Positions 21,374 through 28,987 of a DNA stretch of 64,000 nucleotides are shown in pieces (position 1 is the stretch's first letter; the number at the start of each line of letters is the position of its first letter). This DNA comes from a bacterium (GTDB lineage Bacteria > Pseudomonadota > Alphaproteobacteria > Rhizobiales > Aestuariivirgaceae), in contig JALHQC010000013.1 of NCBI GenBank assembly GCA_022842165.1, positions 25,135-89,134 of the forward strand. The letters are read 5' to 3'. The notes beneath the pieces were generated by a model, which saw only the letters and a program-made list of their open reading frames with translations, was not told the origin of the DNA and did not search any database. The translations under genes were made by a program, and so were the position numbers.

Positions 21374-22237
21374 ATGCACATCGGGTTGGTCGGCGCAGGC
21401 ATGATGGGCCATGGCATGGCTGCCAATCTGCTGAAACATGGCCATGAGGTCTCGGTCATCGCGCACCGCAACCGGGGGCCGGTGGAAGATCTTGTGGCGA
21501 AGGGCGCGCGCGAGGCAGCAAGCCTTGCGGCATTGGCGGGGGCAGATGTCATCCTCATCTGCGTGACGACATCGAAAGTGGTGGCGGACAGCATTGCAGG
21601 CCTGAAACCGCACCTGCGGCAGGGCCAGATCATCATGGATGCCGGAACCTCCGCGCCCGATGCCACGAAACGGCTGGCGCAGGAGCTGAAGGCGATGGGC
21701 GTCGGCTATGCCGATATTCCGCTGACCGGTGGCCCGGAACAGGCGGAACAGGGCGTGCTGGGCGTATTGTGCGGGGCTGAGCCCGAGACGTTCGCGCGCA
21801 TCCAGCCCCTGCTCGCCTGCTTTGCCACCACCATCAAGCACTTCGGGCCGCCGGGTTCGGGCCACACCGCGAAGCTCATTTCCAACTATCTGGTGACGGG
21901 CATGGTGGCGCTGGTGGCGGAAGCCTTCGGTGCCGCGAGAACGGCGCAGATCGACTGGAAGGACCTTTACGAGGTGATGCAGAACGGCTCCGGCAATTCC
22001 GGCGTGCTGCGGAAGATGGTCGAGCCCGCCCTTCACGGCGATTTCGACGGCTATCGTTTTGCAATTGCGAACGCCGCCAAGGACATCAGCTATTATGCCG
22101 AACTGGCCGAAAAGCTGGGTTGCGCGACACGCCTGACGGAATCCGTTGCGGAAATCTTCCGCGAAGCCGTAGAAACAGGCCATGGCGGGCGCAATGTCAG
22201 CCACCTGCTTGACCCCGCAATTGATGAAGTGACCTGA
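21374..22237 (+). CDS. NAD(P)-dependent beta-hydroxyacid dehydrogenase
   Basis: A 287-residue protein of the 3-hydroxyisobutyrate dehydrogenase family. The N-terminal Rossmann motif is GLVGAGMMGHGMAANLL; the substrate-side motif is DIPLTGGPEQAEQG; and the catalytic Lys lies in GSGHTAKLISNYL. Members reduce or oxidise 2-hydroxymethyl or 3-hydroxy acids (tartronate semialdehyde, 3-hydroxyisobutyrate). The stop overlaps the aminotransferase ATG by one base, so the two genes form an operon. The exact substrate is unknown. Confidence 0.9.
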   Translation: MHIGLVGAGMMGHGMAANLLKHGHEVSVIAHRNRGPVEDLVAKGAREAASLAALAGADVILICVTTSKVVADSIAGLKPHLRQGQIIMDAGTSAPDATKRLAQELKAMGVGYADIPLTGGPEQAEQGVLGVLCGAEPETFARIQPLLACFATTIKHFGPPGSGHTAKLISNYLVTGMVALVAEAFGAARTAQIDWKDLYEVMQNGSGNSGVLRKMVEPALHGDFDGYRFAIANAAKDISYYAELAEKLGCATRLTESVAEIFREAVETGHGGRNVSHLLDPAIDEVT

Positions 22238-23406
22238 TGCTGAAGATCAATCCCGCCGTCGCGGCCATCGAAGAAGAAACCGCTTTTACCGTTCTGGATC
22301 GTGCCAACGCGCTGAAAGCCAAGGGGCATCCGGTCATCAATCTGGGGATCGGCCAGCCGGACTTCACGCCGCCGAAGCATATCCTTGCGGCGGCAGAGAA
22401 AGCCGTGCGCGACGGGCCGCATGGCTATACGAGCCCACAAGGCCTGCCGGTGCTTCGCGATGCGGTGGCGCAATATGTGGGCAAGCGCTTCAACGTGCCG
22501 GTGACGGGCGATGAAGTGGTGATCGTGCCGGGCGGCAAGGTGACCTTCTATTTCGCCTGCCAGATGTTCGGCGGGCCGGGTGCGGAAATCCTCTATCCCG
22601 ATCCGGGCTTTCCGCCCTATCGCGATGCGGCGCGGTCTTCCGGTGCGAAGCCTGTGCCCTACCCCATCCGCGAGGAAAAGGACTTCGGCTTCGATGCGGA
22701 GGAAGTCTTGTCCCTGATCACGCCGGCAACGCGGTTGATCATCATCAACTCGCCCGCGAACCCCACGGGCGGCGTCGTCTCGCGCGAGGAAATCACCAAG
22801 CTGGCGCATGGGCTGGCGAAGCATCCCAATGTGGCGATCCTGTCGGACGAGATCTACAGCCATCAGGTCTATGACGGCGTCGACTTCGTTTCTTTCCTGA
22901 GCTTCCCGGAGTTGCGCGACCGGACGATCATCCTCGACGGCTGGTCCAAGACCTTCGCCATGACCGGCTGGCGCTTAGGGTTCGGCATCTGGCCCAGGCA
23001 CCTGATCGACTATGTGAAGAAGCTGATCACGGTGGACCACTCCTGCACCTCCGTTGCCACCCAGATGGCGGGGCTTGCCGCCATCACCGGACCGATGGAC
23101 GAGATCGAGGGGTTCCGCAAGAGCTTCCAGAAGCGCCGCGACATCGTCGTGAAGGGCCTGAACGACATCAAGGGGGTGCGCTGCCGCGTGCCGGGCGGCG
23201 CCTTCTATGCCTTCCCCAATATCTCAGGCACCGGCTGGGAGTCCCGCGATCTTGCCCGCGAACTGCTGGACAAGGCCTATGTGGCCCTGATCTTCGGCGA
23301 CAGTTTCGGCGCCAACGGCAAGGGCTACATGCGGCTATCCTACGCCGCGAGCGAGGCGGACATCGTGGAGGCGCTGAAGCGCACGAAAGCATTTATCGAA
23401 GGTTGA
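22237..23406 (+). CDS. Class I/II PLP-dependent aminotransferase
   Basis: A 389-residue fold-type I aminotransferase of the aspartate aminotransferase superfamily. NLGIGQPDFTPP near the N-terminus, NSPANPTGGVVS, the LSDEIYSHQVYDG stretch (Asp and Tyr contacts to PLP) and SKTFAMTGWRLGF, holding the PLP-binding Lys, are intact. Translationally coupled to the upstream beta-hydroxyacid dehydrogenase gene. The amino-acid specificity cannot be read from the sequence. Confidence 0.92.
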   Translation: MLKINPAVAAIEEETAFTVLDRANALKAKGHPVINLGIGQPDFTPPKHILAAAEKAVRDGPHGYTSPQGLPVLRDAVAQYVGKRFNVPVTGDEVVIVPGGKVTFYFACQMFGGPGAEILYPDPGFPPYRDAARSSGAKPVPYPIREEKDFGFDAEEVLSLITPATRLIIINSPANPTGGVVSREEITKLAHGLAKHPNVAILSDEIYSHQVYDGVDFVSFLSFPELRDRTIILDGWSKTFAMTGWRLGFGIWPRHLIDYVKKLITVDHSCTSVATQMAGLAAITGPMDEIEGFRKSFQKRRDIVVKGLNDIKGVRCRVPGGAFYAFPNISGTGWESRDLARELLDKAYVALIFGDSFGANGKGYMRLSYAASEADIVEALKRTKAFIEG

Positions 23407-23485
23407 AAAGAAGCGCCATGCCGGGTGATGGGGGCTCGAGGGGCAGAAGGCCGGATCGCCGCAGCATGGCTGAAGTTTGGGTGTT

Positions 23486-23519
23486 GCAGGGTGAAGTACG
23501 TCCTGCATCCTCACCCTGC
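23486..23519. repeat. Inverted repeat after aminotransferase gene
   Basis: A perfect 9-bp inverted repeat, GCAGGGTGA/TCACCCTGC, with a 16-base loop, without a following U-run. It could weakly terminate or stabilise the upstream transcript. Confidence 0.35.
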
Positions 23520-23572
23520 ACGGCGACAATGACAGGCCCATGACAGATCGCTGAAGCCCGGGGTTATCCACA

Positions 23573-25069
23573 GTGCCGAACGAAAATCTCTATCTGCAAT
23601 TCGAACAGTGCTTCCGCGCCGCGGGCGGGCGGGCGGCAATCCGCACTGCCGACGGCGCAATGCGATTGAGCTTTGCCGAGCTGTTGTCCGGCGTTTCGCG
23701 CTATGCCAATGCGCTGGCGGCGCTGGGCGTGGAGCCGGGAGACCGGGTGACGGTGCAGGTCGAGAAATCGATCGCCGGGGTGCTGCTCTACCTCGCGGTG
23801 ATGAAGGCGGGCGGGGTGTACCAGCCGCTCAACACCGCCTATACAGATGCCGAGCTCGACTATTTTCTGGGCGATGCCGCGCCGAAGCTGATCGTCTGCG
23901 ATCCCGCACGGCAGAAGGCGATGCGGGAGCTGGGCAACCGCCATGGCATTTTCGCCGTCGTCAACCTCGATGCCGCAGGCGAAGGCTCGCTTGCCGCGAT
24001 GGCCGCGCAGATGGATGACCGCCACGACACGGTGGAGCGCAAGGCGGACGATCTCGCGGGGCTGCTATATACGTCCGGCACCACCGGGCGCTCCAAGGGC
24101 GCGATGATCACCCACGGCAACCTCGCCTCCAATGCCGCAACGCTGGTGAAGCTCTGGCAGATCACCAGCCACGATGTGCTGCTGCATGCCCTGCCGGTGT
24201 TCCATGTGCATGGGCTTTATGTGGCGCTGAACACCGCGTTCCTTTCAGGCGCGGAGATGATCTGGTTCGACAGGTTCGATGCGGCATCGCTGATCGCGGC
24301 CATGCCGCAGGCGACGCTGATGATGGGTGTGCCGACCTTCTACACGCGGCTGCTGGCGGCGGAGGATTTCACTGCCGAAACGGCGCGCGGCATGCGGCTG
24401 TTCATCTCCGGTTCGGCGCCGCTGCTGGCGGAGACGCATGAAACCTTCCGTACACGGACGGGTCATGCGATTCTCGAGCGCTACGGCATGACGGAGACCG
24501 GCATGATCACGTCGAACCCTTATGAAGGTGAGCGCGTGCCAGGCAGCGTGGGCTTCGCGCTGCCCGGCGTATCGGTTCGCATCACGGGCGATCAGCCAGG
24601 CGTCATCGAGGTGAAAGGTCCCAATGTTTTCAAAGGCTACTGGCGAATGCCTGAGAAAACGCAGGAAGACTTCACGGCGGATGGTTACTTCATCACCGGT
24701 GACGTCGGCACCATTGACAGCCAAGGCCGCGTCTCGATCGTCGGCCGTGCCAAGGACCTCATCATCTCAGGCGGCTTCAATGTCTATCCGAAGGAGGTCG
24801 AGGACGTTCTCGACCGGATGGAAGGCATTGGTGAGTCGGCCGTTGTCGGCGTGCCGCATCCGGATTTCGGCGAGGGCGTCATCGCCGTCATCACCGTGCG
24901 CGGCAGAATTCCGCACGAACAGGACGTGATCTCCTCGCTGTCAGAACGGCTTGCGAAGTTCAAGGTGCCAAAGCGGATTTTCGTCGTGGACGAGTTGCCG
25001 CGCAATGCCATGGGCAAGGTGCAGAAGGCGGAACTCCGCCGCCTCTATGCTGCAGTTTTCTTAAAGTGA
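23573..25069 (+). CDS. matB: Malonyl-CoA synthetase
   Basis: A 498-residue adenylate-forming enzyme (ANL superfamily) activating malonate to malonyl-CoA through an acyl-adenylate. Motifs are YTSGTTGRSKGAM (P-loop, A3), YGMTETGM (A5), DGYFITGDVG (A7), GRAKDLIISGGFNVYP (A8 hinge) and the A10 Lys in PRNAMGKVQK. VQVEKSIAGVLLYLA and YQPLNTAYT resemble rhizobial MatB. A GTG start is used. No malonyl-CoA decarboxylase or MatC neighbour is seen, so another short-chain acid is possible. Confidence 0.85.
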   Translation: MPNENLYLQFEQCFRAAGGRAAIRTADGAMRLSFAELLSGVSRYANALAALGVEPGDRVTVQVEKSIAGVLLYLAVMKAGGVYQPLNTAYTDAELDYFLGDAAPKLIVCDPARQKAMRELGNRHGIFAVVNLDAAGEGSLAAMAAQMDDRHDTVERKADDLAGLLYTSGTTGRSKGAMITHGNLASNAATLVKLWQITSHDVLLHALPVFHVHGLYVALNTAFLSGAEMIWFDRFDAASLIAAMPQATLMMGVPTFYTRLLAAEDFTAETARGMRLFISGSAPLLAETHETFRTRTGHAILERYGMTETGMITSNPYEGERVPGSVGFALPGVSVRITGDQPGVIEVKGPNVFKGYWRMPEKTQEDFTADGYFITGDVGTIDSQGRVSIVGRAKDLIISGGFNVYPKEVEDVLDRMEGIGESAVVGVPHPDFGEGVIAVITVRGRIPHEQDVISSLSERLAKFKVPKRIFVVDELPRNAMGKVQKAELRRLYAAVFLK

Positions 25070-25109
25070 TTCGCCTGCCGGTAACCTTCTCTTAGAGACT
25101 CTGATATTT

Positions 25110-25141
25110 GCCTGACAGCCGCTCTCATGAAGCTGTCAGGC
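25110..25141. terminator. Hairpin after matB-like gene
   Basis: A perfect 10-bp stem, GCCTGACAGC/GCTGTCAGGC, with a 12-base loop, 40 bases after the stop. It has no poly-U tail, so it is only a possible terminator or mRNA-end stabiliser. Confidence 0.4.
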
Positions 25142-25208
25142 CGTCTCGTGCATGTTGCGGATGCCTTCACAACGAAGCCTGCAAACAGCAGCAACGAGAG
25201 GATACATC

Positions 25209-25808
25209 ATGCGCTACTCGACCTCATTCATGGCCCTCCTTCTTGGCCTCGGCATCTATGGCGTTGCCCCCATCGCCACATCCTTCAACCCCTTCGCGGC
25301 CTCCACCGCCCATGCCCAGTCAGCCGATGACGACGGCACGCCGGATCAGGGCGGCGGCAATGACGACGATACGCCGGGCTCGGGCGATGACGATGGCACG
25401 CCGGACCAGGGCGGCGGCAATGACGATGACACGCCGGGCTCGGGCGATGACGATGGCACACCGGACCAGGGCGGCGGCAATGATGATGACACGCCGGGTT
25501 CGGGCGATGACGACGGCACCCCGGATCAGGGTGGCGGCAATGACGATGACACCGGAACGGACGACTCGGACGGCCGCCCCGACAAGGCCGTGAAGGCAGC
25601 CGAGAAGGCCGCGAAGAAGGCCGCGCAGGCTGCTGAAAAGGCAGCAAAGAAGGCAGCCCAGACGACTGAAAAGGCCGCCAAGGGCCAGTCCAAGGTCAAC
25701 AAGAAGGCTGCCAAGGATACCGAGAAGGCATCCAAAAAGGCCGCAAAGGACGCTGAGAAGGCGTCCAAGAAGGAATCGAAGTCTTCGGAAAAGAAGTCTC
25801 GCAACTGA
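25209..25808 (+). CDS. Exported Asp/Gly-repeat and Lys/Ala-rich protein
   Basis: A 199-residue protein of unknown function. An N-terminal signal peptide ends near AHA-QS (residue 37). Residues 40-115 are four 20-residue acidic repeats (DDGTPDQGGGNDDDTPGSG); the rest is a Lys/Ala-rich helical tail of KAAKKAAQAAEKA-like heptads, histone H1-like in composition. Mature protein is thus a block of strong negative charge joined to a block of positive charge. It may be a periplasmic or surface polyampholyte. The ATG follows AACGAGAGG. It is flanked by the small stress-type genes of this patch. Functional guesses are inference only. Confidence 0.75.
   Translation: MRYSTSFMALLLGLGIYGVAPIATSFNPFAASTAHAQSADDDGTPDQGGGNDDDTPGSGDDDGTPDQGGGNDDDTPGSGDDDGTPDQGGGNDDDTPGSGDDDGTPDQGGGNDDDTGTDDSDGRPDKAVKAAEKAAKKAAQAAEKAAKKAAQTTEKAAKGQSKVNKKAAKDTEKASKKAAKDAEKASKKESKSSEKKSRN
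25326..25553 (+). repeat. 60-bp in-frame tandem repeat
   Basis: Three complete 60-base units start at 25326, 25386 and 25446, and a partial fourth starts at 25506. Differences are nearly all synonymous third-position changes (GAC/GAT, GGC/GGT). The unit length is a multiple of three, so copy-number change would keep the frame. Confidence 0.95.
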
Positions 25809-25853
25809 TCTGGATGATGGCAGGCTGCTGCTTGCCGAAATTCGGGGATAAAA

Positions 25854-25883
25854 CCGCCGCTGCCGGAAAACCGGCAGCGGCGG
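25854..25883 (-). terminator. Intrinsic terminator
   Basis: A perfect 13-bp stem, CCGCCGCTGCCGG/CCGGCAGCGGCGG, with a four-base loop. On the minus strand it is followed by TTTTAT, so it is a good rho-independent terminator for the small membrane protein gene ending at 25891. Confidence 0.8.
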
Positions 25884-25890
25884 AACGCAT

Positions 25891-26196
25891 TTAGCGGTTC
25901 TTGATCATGCCGACGATGGCCGTGAGGATCGCACCGCCCGCACCGCCGCCGACGATCTGCGTGATCAGGCTGCCGATGTCGAGGTTCGAGGCCGCAGTGG
26001 CAGCCCCGGCCGCCGCATCGGGCGACATCTGAACGCCGGTGACGCGCTGCACGATCTGCGCCAGAATGACGCCGCCGATGGCGCCGGCGATCGAGTTTCC
26101 AGTCGTGCCGAGACTCTTCGCTTTCATGGCGGCACCCGCGGCGTTACCGCCAACGGCACCTGCGACGAGTTGAATGATCAGGCCAAGAATATCCAT
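25891..26196 (-). CDS. Small glycine-rich membrane protein
   Basis: A 101-residue hydrophobic protein rich in Gly and Ala, with GAVGGNAAGAA, GNSIAGAIGGVI and IVGGGAGGAILTAI stretches that suggest glycine-zipper-like packing in the membrane. No known function. It ends with a strong terminator and is preceded by a long inverted repeat. A near-consensus EcfG promoter (GGAAC-N17-CGTC) lies about 100 bases upstream, which would fit its neighbours' regulation. It is probably a real gene, because homologous-looking small proteins are common in this order. Confidence 0.7.
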   Translation of the reverse strand: MDILGLIIQLVAGAVGGNAAGAAMKAKSLGTTGNSIAGAIGGVILAQIVQRVTGVQMSPDAAAGAATAASNLDIGSLITQIVGGGAGGAILTAIVGMIKNR

Positions 26197-26200
26197 GTGT

Positions 26201-26246
26201 CGTTCCCCAATTGACGTTTCCGTGTCTTCGGAAACAATGGGGACGT
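26201..26246. repeat. Nested inverted repeat in 5' leader
   Basis: An inner perfect 7-bp arm GTTTCCG/CGGAAAC (26216-26235) is nested in an outer CGTTCCCCA/TGGGGACG arm. It sits immediately upstream of the small membrane protein start and could be an operator or leader structure. Confidence 0.5.
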
Positions 26247-26358
26247 TATACTGCCCGCAACCTCATAGCTACATCTGGTTGAGAAGACGGTCGGCCGGGA
26301 CGCAGCGAACTGTGTCTGCGTTCCGGTCACTTCGACAAGGAGTACCGACACAACTGAC

Positions 26359-26877
26359 TTAGCGGCGGCGCTTGGGAATAGTTCGGCCTGAGCCTTGCAA
26401 GTCTGACGCTTCAAGCGCCTGTTCGACCTTGTCGCCCGTGCGCCCACTCCGGTCGAAATCGCCACGAATGGCCTTCAGCGCATAGCGTTCCTGATTGATT
26501 TCGTCCGCCGTCCGGAAACCCAACCGCCGCAGCACCGGAACTGGTGGACACCAGCCCTGGAGTGCATGCTGCAACAGGAATGCCGTGACGACGCCGGAAA
26601 GAATCAGCCAGCGCTTGTCGAGCGCCGCCCCCATGACGACACCTGACAGCGCGAGCGTCGCGGCATTGGCCTCGATCGCGCGTTCGACGTCCCATTCCCG
26701 GTCGAGCTGGTCGAGCCGCGTCGCGATCTGGTTCTTTCTGGCAGCGTAATGGCGGATGCTGTCTTCGGTCCTGGTCCGGATGCGCCGGTTCACCTTGTCG
26801 GCCGTGTGTTCGCGCACGCGCTTCCGTGTCGAAGGCAGGTGGGTAGCAGGCGATGTATTGAGCAATGCTTTGGCCAT
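26359..26877 (-). CDS. DUF2892-like membrane protein
   Basis: A 172-residue protein with a charged, probably helical N-terminus (residues 1-65), two hydrophobic segments (about 70-110) and the motif ALQGWCPPVPVLRRLGF, which resembles the YgaP-like membrane domain (DUF2892), then a hydrophilic tail. Function unknown. A perfect EcfG promoter ends nine bases before the ATG, leaving almost no leader and no Shine-Dalgarno, so translation is probably leaderless. The setting suggests a general-stress-response membrane protein. Confidence 0.75.
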   Translation of the reverse strand: MAKALLNTSPATHLPSTRKRVREHTADKVNRRIRTRTEDSIRHYAARKNQIATRLDQLDREWDVERAIEANAATLALSGVVMGAALDKRWLILSGVVTAFLLQHALQGWCPPVPVLRRLGFRTADEINQERYALKAIRGDFDRSGRTGDKVEQALEASDLQGSGRTIPKRRR

Positions 26878-26885
26878 GCCCGTTC

Positions 26886-26910
26886 AACGAATAGCGGCAG
26901 AAACTGTTCC
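26886..26910 (-). promoter_or_regulatory. EcfG (general stress) promoter
   Basis: On the minus strand GGAAC (26906-26910) is followed after exactly 16 bases by CGTT (26886-26889), an exact match to the alphaproteobacterial EcfG consensus GGAAC-N16-17-cGTT. It faces the DUF2892-like gene. Confidence 0.75.
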
Positions 26911-26918
26911 CGCGGGGT

Positions 26919-27224
26919 CTACAGAACCTCTATGTTCTGCAGGAAGACCATGACGCTTTTCTGCCGGAACAGGCGTTCCAGCCGTTCGCGATACTGCGTC
27001 CACCAGGCCCTGTCGGCGGATTTGAGGATGACCTCGAAAATGACGATCTCGTCGGCATGGGTCGTGTCTCCCTCCCGCCACAACCCATTGGCTGGCGCCT
27101 GGGTGTGGGCCGTCACGCCGCCGAAGCGCTCGGAAAGTTCCTTTTCCACATCCTTGAACATCCGCGCCTCGAAGGCATGGCCGGAATTGTCCCGCAACGG
27201 CAGGTAAAGCTTGATGACATGCAT
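26919..27224 (-). CDS. Small hypothetical protein
   Basis: A 101-residue soluble protein of unknown function. It opens MHVIKLYLPLRDNSG and contains FKDVEKELSERFGGVTAHTQAPANGLW followed by DEIVIFEVILK, a ferredoxin-like alternation of strands and helices as in small stress-related or nitrogen-regulated proteins, but no family is recognised with certainty. I use the ATG preceded by GCGGAGCG; the frame is open much further upstream but that part has no coding character and faces the KaiC promoter. It diverges from the KaiC-like gene. Confidence 0.75.
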   Translation of the reverse strand: MHVIKLYLPLRDNSGHAFEARMFKDVEKELSERFGGVTAHTQAPANGLWREGDTTHADEIVIFEVILKSADRAWWTQYRERLERLFRQKSVMVFLQNIEVL

Positions 27225-27421
27225 GGTGTCGCTCCGCGGTTGGTGGACGAACATCGGCCAATGCCATGCCTTAGACAATGGCCCGCAGATGACCCCATCG
27301 GGAAGACGGCAGGGCCTAAGGTGGTTCCGGATTGGCAGCCAGGCGAAGCTTCCCAGTAAACGGTCACGGCCGAACCCCACTGAACCATTTTGTACGGGCA
27401 GGACCCCGCGCATTTGCTTCA

Positions 27422-27446
27422 GGAACCAACCTCCCCTCCGGACGTT
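27422..27446 (+). promoter_or_regulatory. EcfG (general stress) promoter
   Basis: GGAAC (27422-27426), 16 bases, CGTT (27443-27446): an exact EcfG consensus. It lies 34 bases before the KaiC-like gene start, the right distance for its promoter. Confidence 0.75.
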
Positions 27447-27479
27447 GTACATCGATCCAAAAAAATTTGGGCACGGTGA

Positions 27480-28967
27480 ATGTCGCGACGCGTTTTGAGT
27501 GATAAGGCCAAGCTTGGGGTGCAAGGCCTGGACGATGTGCTTGTGGGTGGCCTCGCGCGGAGCCACCTTTATTTGATCGAGGGCAGTCCCGGCACCGGCA
27601 AGACGACGATCGCCCTGCAGTTCCTGCTGGAAGGAGCCGAGCGCGGCGAAACCTGCCTATATGTGACATTGTCGGAGACCGAACAGGAACTCCGGCTTTC
27701 GGCGAAGTCGCATGGTTGGGATATCAGCACGAAGTTCGAGGTGTTCGAACTGGTGCCACCGGAACTTCTTCTGGACAGCGAACAGCAACAGACGCTGCTC
27801 TACTCGTCCGACCTTGAGTTGGGAGAAACCACGCAGGCGCTCTTCAAGGCCGTCGAGCGGCTGAAGCCCGACCGGGTGGTCATCGACAGCCTGTCGGAAA
27901 TCCGCCTTCTGGCCCAGAGTTCGTTGCGCTACCGCCGCCAGATATTGGCGCTGAAGCACTATTTCGCGCATGACGGCGCCACCGTGCTGATGCTCGATGA
28001 TCTGACGACGGAGGCGCTGGACAAGACCGTACATTCCGTGGCGCATGGCGTGTTGCGGCTGGAAGAGTTGGCGCCCACCTATGGCAAGGAGCGGCGCCGC
28101 CTCCGCGTCATCAAATATCGCGGCCAGTCTTATCGCGGCGGATACCATGACTTCGCGATTGACCGCGGCGGCTTGCGGGTGTTCCCGCGCCTGGTTGCAA
28201 GCGAACACCGCACCAGCTTCCAGCGCATCACGGTGAGCAGCAACATCAGCCAGCTTGACGATCTGCTGGGCGGCGGCGTCGAGCGCGGATCGAGCGTTCT
28301 CATCCTGGGGCCGGCCGGCACCGGAAAGTCGCTGCTGACCTTGCATTTCGCCCGCGCCGCCGTCGAACGCGGCGAGAAGGTGGCGCTGTTCATTTTCGAT
28401 GAGGAGTTAGGCCTGCTTTTCAACCGCGCCAACAGCATGTCGATCGACCTTGAAAGCATGCGCGAGTCAGGAAACCTGATCATCGAGCAGGTTGACGCCG
28501 CCGAGCTTTCGCCCGGCGAATTTGCGCACCGTGTGAGAGACCGGGTCGACAGCGCCAATGTCAAGACGGTGGTGATCGACAGCCTCAACGGCTACCAGTC
28601 CGCGATGCCGGAAGAGCATGAGCTGCTGCTTCACGTTCACGAACTGCTGCAGTACCTGAACCGTCAGGGCGCGACGACATTCCTGACGGTGGCGCAGCAC
28701 GGGCTGGTGGGTGACATGCGTTCGCCCGTCGACATCACATACCTGGCCGACAGTGTGCTTCTGCTGCGGTATTTCGAGGCCTTTGGCCGGGTGCGCCGCG
28801 CCATTTCGGTGATCAAGAAGCGGGCCAGCCCGCATGAGGATACGATCCGCGAGTATCAGATTGGGGACAAGGGCGTGGTGATCGGCGAACCGCTTCAGGA
28901 ATTTCAGGGCGTATTGCGTGGCGTGCCGACCTATTCGGGCGGCGGCACGTCTCTGCTCGGTGGCTGA
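27480..28967 (+). CDS. KaiC-like double RecA-fold ATPase
   Basis: A 495-residue protein with two tandem KaiC/RadA-type ATPase domains. The first has Walker A GSPGTGKTT (residues 35-43) and Walker B RVVIDSLSEIRLL; the second starts near residue 240 with GPAGTGKSLL and has TVVIDSLNGYQ. The layout is that of the KaiC family, but there is no kaiA or kaiB nearby, so a circadian clock role is not implied. It is followed after 20 bases by a hybrid histidine kinase, a pairing that suggests a stress or light signalling unit. It is preceded by an exact EcfG promoter. Confidence 0.92.
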   Translation: MSRRVLSDKAKLGVQGLDDVLVGGLARSHLYLIEGSPGTGKTTIALQFLLEGAERGETCLYVTLSETEQELRLSAKSHGWDISTKFEVFELVPPELLLDSEQQQTLLYSSDLELGETTQALFKAVERLKPDRVVIDSLSEIRLLAQSSLRYRRQILALKHYFAHDGATVLMLDDLTTEALDKTVHSVAHGVLRLEELAPTYGKERRRLRVIKYRGQSYRGGYHDFAIDRGGLRVFPRLVASEHRTSFQRITVSSNISQLDDLLGGGVERGSSVLILGPAGTGKSLLTLHFARAAVERGEKVALFIFDEELGLLFNRANSMSIDLESMRESGNLIIEQVDAAELSPGEFAHRVRDRVDSANVKTVVIDSLNGYQSAMPEEHELLLHVHELLQYLNRQGATTFLTVAQHGLVGDMRSPVDITYLADSVLLLRYFEAFGRVRRAISVIKKRASPHEDTIREYQIGDKGVVIGEPLQEFQGVLRGVPTYSGGGTSLLGG

Positions 28968-28987
28968 AACCGCATGGAAACCTGCTT

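Noticed and set aside
25326..25553. Tandem repeats considered as a CRISPR array
   Set aside because: Units are contiguous 60-mers without unique spacers, lie in frame in a coding gene and are not palindromic.
25108..25593. Alternative open frame through the 60-bp repeats
   Set aside because: Because the unit is a multiple of three, all frames can stay open; only the frame with signal peptide and Shine-Dalgarno is coherent.
27301..27328. Second leftward EcfG-like site before the small gene at 27224
   Set aside because: GGAAC is followed after 15 bases by CGTC, so both spacer and -10 deviate; it is too weak to list as a promoter.
27480..28967. KaiC-like gene as part of a circadian oscillator
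   Set aside because: No kaiA or kaiB is nearby, and KaiC-like ATPases without a clock are common; only a signalling role is proposed.
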